NCBI RefSeq assembly: GCF_030271215.1
Contig: NZ_JASNGB010000149.1
Location: 1 to 7,256 of the forward strand
DNA: 7,256 nucleotides
Direction of reading: 5' to 3'
DNA from: Deinococcus rhizophilus
GTDB taxonomy: Bacteria > Deinococcota > Deinococci > Deinococcales > Deinococcaceae
The notes beneath the pieces were generated by a model that was given only the letters and a program-made list of their open reading frames with translations, was not told where the DNA came from and did no database searches. The position numbers and the translations under genes are program-made. Below are positions 1 through 7,136 of the stretch, piece by piece; the stretch's first letter is position 1, and each line of letters opens with the position of its first letter.

Positions 1-1
1 G

Positions 2-277
2 GAGGCGGCAGCGGCGGCAGAGCGCGGGCAGCTCTCCCCCACCGGGCGCTACGCGTGGTTCAGCCTGCGGCTGCTGGCGGGCACCCGGCGCACCGGGACC
101 TCGGCCATCGCCGACGCCCTCGACGGCGAGCGGACCCTGGGAGAACTGCTGGCCCTGGGGCACTCGGTGGAGGACCTGCGGGCCTACCTGCTGGCCGAGG
201 TCCGGGCCGGTCTGCGCTTTCCGGGGACCGGCTGGGTGCTGCGCGACCTGATCTGGGAAGGGCAGCATCCGGGATAG
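2..277 (+). CDS. C-terminal part of an unrecognised protein (5' end outside window)
   Basis: An open frame enters from the left edge and ends at TAG 275-277, giving 91 residues. Nearly every codon ends in G or C, as in the other genes here, which supports real coding over the overlapping frames. The fragment starts with an Ala/Glu run, then reads GRYAWFSLRLLAGTRRTGTS, continues with a probably helical Leu/Glu-rich stretch (ADALDGERTLGELLALGHSV and on) and ends WVLRDLIWEGQHPG. I do not recognise a family, and no catalytic motif, zinc ligand or membrane segment is visible. A strong hairpin begins 12 nt after the stop, consistent with this being the last gene of its transcript. The function is unknown, and the missing N-terminal part may hold the diagnostic domain. 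Confidence 0.6.
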   Translation, partial: EAAAAAERGQLSPTGRYAWFSLRLLAGTRRTGTSAIADALDGERTLGELLALGHSVEDLRAYLLAEVRAGLRFPGTGWVLRDLIWEGQHPG

Positions 278-288
278 GACGACCGGCA

Positions 289-333
289 GGGGCAGGGGGC
301 GGATGCGCAGCCGATGCGTCCGCCCCCTGCCCT
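289..333 (+). terminator. Long hairpin after the first gene, terminator-like but without a U tract
   Basis: The arms GGGCAGGGGGCGGA (290-303) and TCCGCCCCCTGCCC (319-332) are perfectly complementary over 14 bp. The stem can extend inward by four pairs including G-U wobbles (TGCG/TGCG), leaving a 7-nt loop (cagccga), and outward by one G-U pair. It starts 12 nt after the stop at 277. The following bases are TGTGGCC, so there is no true U run. It may still block or end transcription, or protect the 3' end. On sequence alone intrinsic termination is uncertain. Confidence 0.45.
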
Positions 334-410
334 GTGGCCGGACTACAGCCCGGTGGGCAGCGGCGCACCAGCCGCTCGACGAGGTGATCCCGTCTGATTC
401 CTGCACATCC

Positions 411-438
411 AGAAAAGCGATGGATGCGCATCCATCGC
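411..438 (-). terminator. 22-bp perfect palindrome with T tract, possible second terminator
   Basis: Positions 417-438 are a perfect palindrome (GCGATGGATGC joined to its own reverse complement). On the minus strand it is immediately followed by TTTTCT (411-416). As RNA it forms a 9-bp stem with a GCGC tetraloop and then a U run, the form of an intrinsic terminator. It lies about 87 nt beyond the stop of the minus-strand zinc-ribbon gene and after another terminator, so it would be a back-up. As double-stranded DNA the same palindrome could bind a dimeric protein. Confidence 0.5.
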
Positions 439-477
439 CCGGAACCCGTATGAGCGGTACGAGGACCTGCCCTTCGC

Positions 478-512
478 AGGACAAAGGGCGGCCCTCACCG
501 GAGAGCCGCCCT
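478..512 (-). terminator. Intrinsic terminator of the zinc-ribbon gene
   Basis: The arms AGGGCGGC (485-492) and GCCGCCCT (505-512) pair over 8 bp. After one mismatch the stem continues with three more pairs (CTC/GAG) and closes on an ACCG loop. On the minus strand the stem runs into TTTGTCC. It begins 12 nt after the stop codon of the gene ending at 525, the expected place. Confidence 0.75.
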
Positions 513-524
513 GAGAGGGAGGAG

Positions 525-884
525 TCAGGACCGCAGGTCGGGCGGGCTGCCCTCGCCCTCCTCCTCGAATTCCAGTTCGATGCGGGCGCGGCAGTGCGGG
601 CAGGTCACCACGCTGACGGCGCTGCCGTCCCCGGCCTCCAGGGTGGGCGAGGCGGCGAGCAGGTCCTCGGTCACGTCGAATTCCTCGCCGCAGGCCGGGC
701 AGACGGTCAGGATGCCCAGCAGTTCGAGTTCGAAGTCCTCGCCGCCGCCGTTGCGGGTGACCTCCATCTCGGCGTGGCAGGAGTCGCACACGATCACGTC
801 GCCGGGGCGCAGCTCCGCGCGGTCCTCGCCCGTGAGTTCAAGCACCTCCGCGCACACCGGGCAGTCGATTTCCAGGGTCGCCAT
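525..884 (-). CDS. Small acidic tandem zinc-ribbon protein, N-terminal module LysW-like
   Basis: 119 residues starting MATLEIDCPVCAEV. Two zinc-ribbon modules are visible: C8-x2-C11 paired with C33-x2-C36, and C62-x2-C65 paired with C95-x2-C98. Between and after them the chain is rich in Asp and Glu, with an acidic tail (EFEEEGEG). The first module resembles LysW, the small amino-group carrier protein of lysine/arginine biosynthesis in Thermus and Deinococcus. However, the C-terminal EDWGE-type motif whose final Glu carries the substrate is absent; this protein ends SPPDLRS. A carrier role is therefore unlikely, and a structural, nucleic-acid-binding or protein-binding role is possible. The ATG at 882-884 is preceded at 6 nt by TACACT, consistent with a leaderless mRNA. 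The gene is divergent from khtT and followed by a good terminator. Confidence is high that it is a zinc-ribbon protein and low for any function. Confidence 0.85.
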   Translation of the reverse strand: MATLEIDCPVCAEVLELTGEDRAELRPGDVIVCDSCHAEMEVTRNGGGEDFELELLGILTVCPACGEEFDVTEDLLAASPTLEAGDGSAVSVVTCPHCRARIELEFEEEGEGSPPDLRS

Positions 885-916
885 GCCCCCAGTGTACGGG
901 GCCCCCAGTGTGCGGG
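885..916. repeat. Two tandem 16-bp repeats in the divergent promoter region
   Basis: GCCCCCAGTGTACGGG (885-900) is followed directly by GCCCCCAGTGTGCGGG (901-916), identical except for one base (A896 versus G912). On the minus strand the first copy supplies the TACACT box of the zinc-ribbon gene; the second copy carries CACACT at the matching position. This is either a duplicated promoter element or a pair of binding sites. Confidence 0.8.
891..896 (-). promoter_or_regulatory. -10 box of the zinc-ribbon gene, leaderless arrangement
   Basis: The minus strand reads TACACT, then six bases (GGGGGC), then the ATG at 884-882. A TANNNT box this close to the start would place the transcription start at or next to the A of ATG. 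The G-rich six bases are too close to the ATG to serve as a normal ribosome binding site. Leaderless mRNAs are well known in Deinococcus. No clear -35 box is visible. Confidence 0.5.
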
Positions 917-929
917 GGGCCGGGCGCCC

Positions 930-935
930 TATCCT
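930..935 (+). promoter_or_regulatory. -10 box of khtT, leaderless arrangement
   Basis: TATCCT is followed by six bases (GAGGGC) and then the ATG at 942. The geometry is the same as on the opposite strand for the zinc-ribbon gene. GAGGG directly abuts the start codon, so it is badly spaced for a Shine-Dalgarno site, and a leaderless transcript is the simpler reading. No convincing -35 box is seen. Confidence 0.5.
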
Positions 936-941
936 GAGGGC

Positions 942-1430
942 ATGATCCGACTGGACGAGACCCCGCTGCCCGGCGTGGGCGTGCGGCACGACTTTGATGG
1001 GCGCTTCGGCAAGCGCGTGGGCGTGATCACCCACCGCGACGGGCGGCGCGAGATTTTCGTCGCCCGCCGCGACGACCCCGACGCCTGTGCCCAGAGCATC
1101 GTCCTGAGCGAGGAGGAGGCCGAGGCGGTCGCCGACCTGCTGGGCGGCTCGACCATCACCCGGCACGTGTCCAAACTCACCCAGGATATCGAGGGGCTGG
1201 CGATGGACTGGGTGCCGGTCTCGGGACTCAGCCCCTACGCCGGGCACGCGCTGGGCGACACCATGATGCGCACCCGCACGGGCGCGAGCATCGTGGCGGT
1301 GATGCGCGAGGCACAGGCCATTCCCGCCCCCGGCCCCGACTTTCCGCTGCAGGCGGGCGACACGGTGGTCGTCGTGGGGACGCCGAACGGGGTGGTGCGG
1401 GCCGCGCGGCTGCTGGGCGGCGGAGAGTGA
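942..1430 (+). CDS. khtT: KhtT-like regulatory subunit of a cation/proton antiporter
   Basis: 162 residues, close to the usual length of about 165 for KhtT. The N-terminal half (about 1-75) has the KhtT-type pattern: LPGVGVRHDF, then GKRVGVITHRDGRREIF, a DDPDAC turn, LSEEEAEAVADLLGG. The C-terminal half (about 88-160) is an RCK_C/TrkA-C domain: DWVPVSGLSPYAGHALGD, GASIVAVMR (114-122) and the closing strand LQAGDTVVVVGTP. There are no membrane segments, so it should be a cytosolic subunit gating the adjacent transporter. In Bacillus subtilis, KhtT binds cyclic di-AMP and responds to pH; the same control is only inferred here. The ATG at 942 is chosen because the family alignment begins there and a TATCCT box sits just upstream. 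The frame stays open further upstream, but that part overlaps the divergent gene and lacks similarity. khtU follows after 39 nt. Confidence 0.88.
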   Translation: MIRLDETPLPGVGVRHDFDGRFGKRVGVITHRDGRREIFVARRDDPDACAQSIVLSEEEAEAVADLLGGSTITRHVSKLTQDIEGLAMDWVPVSGLSPYAGHALGDTMMRTRTGASIVAVMREAQAIPAPGPDFPLQAGDTVVVVGTPNGVVRAARLLGGGE

Positions 1431-1458
1431 GCGTCCCGGCCCCCCCACTGCTGGCCGT

Positions 1459-1462
1459 GAGG
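1459..1462 (+). promoter_or_regulatory. Ribosome binding site deciding the khtU GTG start
   Basis: GAGG is followed by 7 nt and then GTG at 1470. This supports GTG as the true start; the encoded MPLAELFLELGAVILALAFV forms the expected first membrane helix of the family. Confidence 0.6.
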
Positions 1463-1469
1463 CGACACC

Positions 1470-2705
1470 GTGCCCCTCGCTGAGCTGTTCCTGGAACTCG
1501 GCGCGGTCATCCTCGCGCTGGCCTTCGTGGGGCGGGCGGCGGGGCGGCTGGGCATCACACCGATTCCGCTGTACCTGATCGCGGGCATCGGGCTGGGGGC
1601 CTTCTTTCAGCTGGGCGACGCGCCGGAGGAATTCATCCATATCGGCGCGGAGATCGGCGCGGTGCTGCTGCTGTTCACGCTGGGGCTGGAATACACCAGC
1701 GCGGAGCTGCGCGACAACCTGAAGGCCAACCGCAGCGTCGGGGTGCTGGACCTCGCGCTGAACTTCACGCCGGGGCTGCTGGCCGGGCTGGTGCTGGGCT
1801 TCTCGCCGCTGGCCGCCGCCCTGCTGGGGGGCGTGACCTACCTGAGTTCCAGCGGGATCGCCTCCAAGGTGCTCTCGGACCTGGGGCGGCTGGGCAACCG
1901 CGAGACCCCGGTGATTCTGGCGGTGTGCGTGCTGGAGGACGTGGCGATGGCCGTCTACCTCCCGGTGATGGCCGCGCTGCTGATCGGCGGCACGCTGGCG
2001 GCGGTGGGGGTCAATCTGGCGGTGGCGCTGGCGGCCTTCTCGCTGGCCTTTTTCCTGGCGCTGAAATACGGGCACGTCCTGAGCCGGGTGATTCACGTCC
2101 AGAGCAACGAGGGGCTGCTGCTGAGCGTGTTCGGGCTGGTGCTGGTGGTCGCGGGACTGGCCGACATGCTGAAGGTGTCGGCGGCGATCGGGGCCTTTCT
2201 GGTCGGGATCGCCCTTTCCGGCGAGGTGGCCGACCGCGCCCGGCACCTGATCGAGCCGTTGCGTGACCTGTTCGCGGCGGTGTTTTTCGTGTTCTTCGGG
2301 CTGCAACTGGACCTCGGCACCCTGCCGGGCGTGCTGCTTCCGGCGGTGGTGCTGGCGGTCGTCACCAGCCTGACCAAGTTCTACACCGGCTGGTACGGAG
2401 CGGCCCGCGCAGGCGTGCAGACGCGCGGGCGGGTGCGGGCGGGGGCCACCCTGATTCCGCGCGGCGAGTTCAGCATCCTGATCGCGGGGCTGGGGCTGGG
2501 GCTGGCGCCCACGCTGGGGCCGCTGGCCGCCGCCTACGTGCTGATCACGGCCATCGTGGGGCCGGTGCTGGCCCGCTTCGACGCCCAGATCGCGCCGCTG
2601 CTCGACCGGAGGATGCGGCTGGCCGGAGTTCCAGCGGCGGTGGTTCCGACCGAGGTCGCGCCACGGCCGCCACTGGCCGAGACGCGGGAGCCGCGCACGG
2701 ACTGA
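1470..2705 (+). CDS. khtU: CPA2-family cation/proton antiporter, membrane subunit KhtU-like
   Basis: 411 residues, largely hydrophobic, with about 12 predicted membrane helices; an inner-membrane monovalent cation (probably K+) for H+ exchanger. Family landmarks: PIPLYLIAGIGLGA (31-44), LLLFTLGLEYTSAELR (66-81), LSSSGIASKVLSDLGRLGNRE (125-145), the ion-site region VLEDVAMAVYLPV (154-166) with E156-D157, the charged PLRDLFAAVFFVFFGLQLDLG (263-283) and RGEFSILIAGLGLG (331-344). The C-terminal tail (about 378-411) is Pro/Arg-rich and hydrophilic. There is no fused Rossmann-type TrkA-N/RCK_N domain as in KefB/KefC; the regulator is the separate KhtT encoded just upstream, the arrangement known for KhtTU. 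The two are probably co-transcribed from the promoter before khtT. A strong terminator follows. An Na+/H+ antiporter of the same superfamily is the main alternative, but the KhtT partner argues for K+. Confidence 0.88.
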   Translation: MPLAELFLELGAVILALAFVGRAAGRLGITPIPLYLIAGIGLGAFFQLGDAPEEFIHIGAEIGAVLLLFTLGLEYTSAELRDNLKANRSVGVLDLALNFTPGLLAGLVLGFSPLAAALLGGVTYLSSSGIASKVLSDLGRLGNRETPVILAVCVLEDVAMAVYLPVMAALLIGGTLAAVGVNLAVALAAFSLAFFLALKYGHVLSRVIHVQSNEGLLLSVFGLVLVVAGLADMLKVSAAIGAFLVGIALSGEVADRARHLIEPLRDLFAAVFFVFFGLQLDLGTLPGVLLPAVVLAVVTSLTKFYTGWYGAARAGVQTRGRVRAGATLIPRGEFSILIAGLGLGLAPTLGPLAAAYVLITAIVGPVLARFDAQIAPLLDRRMRLAGVPAAVVPTEVAPRPPLAETREPRTD

Positions 2706-2717
2706 CGCCCGATCTCG

Positions 2718-2758
2718 AGGCGGCCCCCAGGAACACTCCCCGGGGGCCGCCTTTCTTT
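2718..2758 (+). terminator. Intrinsic terminator of the khtTU operon
   Basis: The arms AGGCGGCCCCC (2718-2728) and GGGGGCCGCCT (2742-2752) pair perfectly over 11 bp around a 13-nt loop, followed by TTTCTTT. It starts 13 nt after the khtU stop. On the minus strand no T run follows, so it should work only for the plus-strand operon. Confidence 0.88.
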
Positions 2759-2787
2759 GGTTGCCCGATACGAATCGCGTCTGTTTC

Positions 2788-2820
2788 GTGAACAGGCTGG
2801 AAGAATGCCGGTTTGTTCAC
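2788..2820. repeat. Inverted repeat between convergent genes
   Basis: GTGAACA (2788-2794) and TGTTCAC (2814-2820) are inverted. The stem continues with GGC/GCC (2795-2797 and 2807-2809) around a 9-nt loop, with a 4-nt bulge on one side (2810-2813). Neither side has a T run, so it is not a clear terminator. It lies in the 158-bp gap between khtU and the radical SAM gene and is less G+C-rich than its surroundings. Confidence 0.4.
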
Positions 2821-2863
2821 TCCACGCCTGGAACCCGTTGTTCTCCCTTTTTCGGAGGCCGTG

Positions 2864-4396
<1,533 letters not shown>

Positions 4397-4465
4397 GAAG
4401 CCTCCGGGGTGCCCGGGCGCCGGGGAGCGGTCAGACTCGGGAGGCGGCGCACGTCACGGCCCGGT

Positions 4466-4471
4466 ATTCTA
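4466..4471 (-). promoter_or_regulatory. Probable -10 box of the radical SAM gene
   Basis: The minus strand reads TAGAAT, a good -10 match. It would start transcription near 4459 and give a leader of about 60 nt that ends with the GGAGG ribosome binding site before the TTG start. A -35 box is not obvious; the bases 17 nt upstream read TCAGTT. Confidence 0.45.
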
Positions 4472-4497
4472 GCGGCTTTTGTTTTCCCAACTGAAGC

Positions 4498-4521
4498 GGG
4501 GGTCACGCGGGGCGGGGAGGG
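4498..4521 (+). other. G-quadruplex motif upstream of the radical SAM promoter
   Basis: Four G runs of 5, 4, 4 and 3 bases are separated by loops of 6, 1 and 1 bases, fitting the standard G3+N1-7 pattern. It lies about 27 bp upstream of the TAGAAT box, on the non-transcribed side of the promoter. In G+C-rich DNA such motifs also occur by chance. Confidence 0.4.
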
Positions 4522-4573
4522 TGATCGAGCCTGTGTCCAACCCTCTGGCGCGGGGGCAAGCTTCGCCCGCCAC

Positions 4574-4610
4574 CCCCCTCCCCAACTCTCCCGCACGAGG
4601 AGGGAGGGGG
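4574..4610. repeat. C/G-rich inverted repeat, possible dispersed element
   Basis: CCCCCTCCC (4574-4582) pairs perfectly with GGGAGGGGG (4602-4610), and three inner pairs (CTC 4586-4588, GAG 4597-4599) are possible. It is preceded by a second, weaker inverted repeat, GCGGGGGC...GCCCGC, near 4549-4570. Pyrimidine-rich hairpins of this kind in gene-free DNA are often members of dispersed small repeats, but copy number cannot be judged from one window. No T run follows on either strand. Confidence 0.45.
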
Positions 4611-4729
4611 AAAAGCCTCGCCCACACATCGTTCTTACCATTGCACATCAGACGTCACAAGGGGGGTTCACGGAGCTGTTTGCAGCAGAAGGACAGACCT
4701 GTGTTTGCCGGGAAGTCCACGAGCCGGGG

Positions 4730-4753
4730 CTGAGTCCGGGCACACGCCCTCAG
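4730..4753 (-). terminator. Hairpin directly after fadD, weak terminator candidate
   Basis: CTGAG/CTCAG and GGC/GCC form an 8-bp stem with a 4-nt loop (4742-4745) and a 4-nt bulge (4735-4738). It begins 8 nt after the fadD stop on the minus strand. No T tract follows, so it may only stabilise the 3' end of the transcript or help factor-dependent termination. Confidence 0.3.
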
Positions 4754-4761
4754 AGCCGGGA

Positions 4762-6459
4762 TCAGGCCGGTTGCTGGCGGGCGGTCCTCGCTTCCTCGGC
4801 CAGCTGGCGGCGCAGCACCTTGCCGACCGCCGTCTTGGGCAGTTCGGCGCGGAACTCCACGCTGCGGGGGGCCTTGTACGCGCTGAGGTCGCGGCGGCAG
4901 TGGGCGATGATCTCGGCCTCGGTCGCCTGCTGCTTCGGCCCCAGCACCACGACCGCGTGCACGCTCTCGCCCCGGTACTCGTCGGGCACGCCCACGGCGG
5001 CGGCCTCCAGCACGGCGGGGTGGGCGGTGAGCACCTCCTCGACCTCGCGCGGGTAGACGTTGAAACCTCCCGCGATGATCAGGTCCTTTTTGCGGTCCAC
5101 GATGCGGAAGTAGCCGTCGTCGTCCATGACCGCCATGTCACCCGTCAGCAGCCAGGTCTGGCCCTGCCACTCGCGCAGCACCTTGGCCGTCTCGTCGGGC
5201 CGGTTGTAATAGCCCTTCATCACCATCGGCCCGGCGACCCACAGCTCACCCACCTCGCCGCCCTGCACCGGCTGGCTGTCCTCGCCCATCACCACGGCGT
5301 CCACACCCGACATGGGCAGGCCGATGCTGCCCTCGCGCTGATCGCCGAAAATCGGGTTGGTGTGCGTGATGGGGCTGGCCTCGGTCAGGCCGTAGCCCTC
5401 CACCAGATTGGCACCCCCGGTGATCTGCCGGAACTGCCGGGCGGTTTCCAGCAGCAGCGGCGCCGACCCGCTGATGCAGGCGCGGATGGTGGTCAGGTCA
5501 TGCTTCGGCGTGTCGGGGTGGTGGTTGATCGCGTTGTAGAGGGTCGGCACGCCGGGAAAGAGGGTCGCCCCGCCCGCACTGATCTGAGAGAGCACCATCT
5601 TGATGTCGCGGGCGTTGGGCACCAGCACGACCGTCGCCCCGATCAGCAGGCTGAGGTTCATCGCGACCGTCATGCCGTAGACGTGAAAGAAGGGAATGGC
5701 CGCCAGCGTGACCTCCTGCCCGTCCCTCAGGTCGGTCATCCAGGCGCGGGCCTGCTCCGCGTTCGCCACGAGGTTGCGGTGGGTCAGCATCGCGCCCTTG
5801 GGCACGCCGGTCGTGCCGCCGGTGTACTGCAGCAGGGCCACGTCGTCCGGACGCAGGACCACCGGCTCGGGGGTGCCGTCTTGCCGCACAAGCTGGGTCA
5901 TGGAGTACACCGACCCCCCGGCCTTCACGCCCACCCAGGTGCCCTCACGGCGGGCCTTGAGCGGGTACAGCACGTTTTTCGGGAAGGGCAGCGCGTCCTG
6001 AATCCCGGTCACGATCACCCGCTGCACCGGGACATTCCCGGCGATCTGCTCGTAGCGCGGGTAAAAGGCGTCCAGCAGGATCAGCGTCTCGCTGCCGCTG
6101 TCGCGCAGCTGGTGCTCGAGCTCGTGCGGGGTGTACAGCGGGCTGGTGTTGACCACCGTGGCCCCGGCGAGCAGCGCCCCGTAAAAGCCCACCACGAACT
6201 GCGGGCAGTTGGGCAGCATCAGGCTGACGCGCTCGCCCGGCTGGACGCCGATCTTTTGCAGCGCTGCCGCGAAGCTCCGGGCCTGCTGCCACAGCACCCG
6301 GTAGGTCGTCTTCGCGCCCAGAAAGGTCAGGGCGGTGCGGTCCGGGTACTTTTCCGCCGTCCGGCGCAGCAGGTCGGGCAGCGTGTCGTTGGTCGGCGTG
6401 AACTCGTGGGGCACGCCTTCTTCGTAGTGGGACAGCCAGGGTCTGTGCATCGGGGTCAT
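4762..6459 (-). CDS. fadD: Long-chain fatty-acid--CoA ligase (acyl-CoA synthetase)
   Basis: 565 residues, the usual size for FadD. It activates fatty acids with ATP and CoA through an acyl-adenylate, feeding beta-oxidation or lipid synthesis. Motifs of the ANL adenylating superfamily are in order: the phosphate-binding loop YTGGTTGVPKGA (212-223), PFFHVYGM (256-263), the adenine/acyl region VEGYGLTEASP (353-363), the ribose-binding D441 in LTGDMA, the hinge DRKKDLI (455-461) followed by GGFNVYPREVE (464-474), and the catalytic lysine K547 in LPKTAVGKVLRR. N-terminal signatures LPNCPQFVVGFYGALLAGATVVNTSPLY (82-109) also fit medium/long-chain synthetases. There is no signal peptide; it should be cytosolic or membrane-associated. 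The ATG at 6457-6459 is preceded by GAGGAG with 5-nt spacing, which fixes the start. The chain-length preference cannot be read from sequence. It diverges from the deaminase gene. Confidence 0.93.
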   Translation of the reverse strand: MTPMHRPWLSHYEEGVPHEFTPTNDTLPDLLRRTAEKYPDRTALTFLGAKTTYRVLWQQARSFAAALQKIGVQPGERVSLMLPNCPQFVVGFYGALLAGATVVNTSPLYTPHELEHQLRDSGSETLILLDAFYPRYEQIAGNVPVQRVIVTGIQDALPFPKNVLYPLKARREGTWVGVKAGGSVYSMTQLVRQDGTPEPVVLRPDDVALLQYTGGTTGVPKGAMLTHRNLVANAEQARAWMTDLRDGQEVTLAAIPFFHVYGMTVAMNLSLLIGATVVLVPNARDIKMVLSQISAGGATLFPGVPTLYNAINHHPDTPKHDLTTIRACISGSAPLLLETARQFRQITGGANLVEGYGLTEASPITHTNPIFGDQREGSIGLPMSGVDAVVMGEDSQPVQGGEVGELWVAGPMVMKGYYNRPDETAKVLREWQGQTWLLTGDMAVMDDDGYFRIVDRKKDLIIAGGFNVYPREVEEVLTAHPAVLEAAAVGVPDEYRGESVHAVVVLGPKQQATEAEIIAHCRRDLSAYKAPRSVEFRAELPKTAVGKVLRRQLAEEARTARQQPA

Positions 6460-6460
6460 T

Positions 6461-6472
6461 CAGGCTCCTCGC
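6461..6472 (-). promoter_or_regulatory. Strong ribosome binding site of fadD
   Basis: The minus strand reads GAGGAG followed by CCTGA and then ATG. This selects the first Met at 6459 over the Met codon at 6450. Confidence 0.65.
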
Positions 6473-6504
6473 GCTCCCGCTTCGCCGCTGCCCGCAGCCT
6501 GGAA

Positions 6505-6526
6505 GGGGCGGCGGGCGGGGTGGGGG
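6505..6526 (+). other. G-quadruplex motif in the fadD/deaminase divergent region
   Basis: Four G runs (4, 3, 4 and 5 bases) are separated by loops of 4, 1 and 1 bases. If fadD starts from the TATACT box at 6545-6550, the motif lies in the template strand of its early leader. In Deinococcus radiodurans such motifs have been linked to gene control; a role here is inference only. Confidence 0.4.
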
Positions 6527-6544
6527 CGACTTGTGATTGGACTC

Positions 6545-6552
6545 AGTATAAA
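6545..6552. promoter_or_regulatory. Overlapping -10 boxes for fadD and the deaminase
   Basis: AGTATAAA reads TATAAA on plus (6547-6552) and TATACT on minus (6545-6550). It is the only A+T-rich spot in the 146-bp divergent region. On minus it would give fadD a leader of about 80 nt; on plus it would give the deaminase a leader of about 47 nt. No clear -35 boxes are present for either direction. Confidence 0.45.
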
Positions 6553-6605
6553 CGCAGCCCGCGCCCCCGCGCTTCCCCCGGGGGGGCCGTGCCACACTGG
6601 TCTGC

Positions 6606-7132
<527 letters not shown>

Positions 7133-7136
<4 letters not shown>

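Larger units (their letters stand above)
278..524. other. Gene-free region with three hairpins
   Basis: No convincing gene lies in these 247 bases; the open frames crossing it are shadows or extensions of neighbours. The region sits between two genes that converge on it (stop at 277 on plus, stop at 525 on minus). It contains hairpins at 289-333, 417-438 and 485-512, listed separately. The stretch 334-416 shows no recognisable element. Confidence 0.6.
4397..4761. other. 365-bp gene-free region
   Basis: No coding sequence is supported here. The region contains the probable promoter of the radical SAM gene near 4466, a G-rich quadruplex-type motif at 4498-4521, a C/G-rich inverted repeat at 4574-4610 and a hairpin at 4730-4753 just beyond the fadD stop. 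The stretch 4611-4729 is noticeably more mixed in base composition than its surroundings, without a recognisable gene. Confidence 0.6.

Noticed and set aside
55..431. Open frames on both strands overlapping the first gene (55-387 plus, 60-431 minus)
   Set aside because: Their Arg/Pro/Gly/Ala-rich composition is typical of wrong-frame translation; the frame ending at 277 has the codon use of real genes here.
525..884. Calling the zinc-ribbon protein LysW (amino-group carrier)
   Set aside because: It is twice the usual length, has a second zinc ribbon and lacks the C-terminal EDWGE-type attachment motif.
303..941. Upstream in-frame extension of khtT giving a 375-residue protein
   Set aside because: The added 213 residues overlap the divergent zinc-ribbon gene, show no domain, and the KhtT family pattern starts at the ATG at 942.
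525..2306. 593-codon minus-strand open frame running through khtT and most of khtU
   Set aside because: Only its last 119 codons (525-884) look like a protein. The rest is a Gln/His/Arg-rich antisense shadow of the antiporter operon, a common artefact in G+C-rich DNA.
4611..4680. Possible minus-strand promoter (TTGTGA, 17 nt, TAAGAA) between fadD and the radical SAM gene
   Set aside because: Both boxes are weak matches and no gene or clear RNA follows at the right distance; the TAGAAT box at 4466-4471 fits the gene better.
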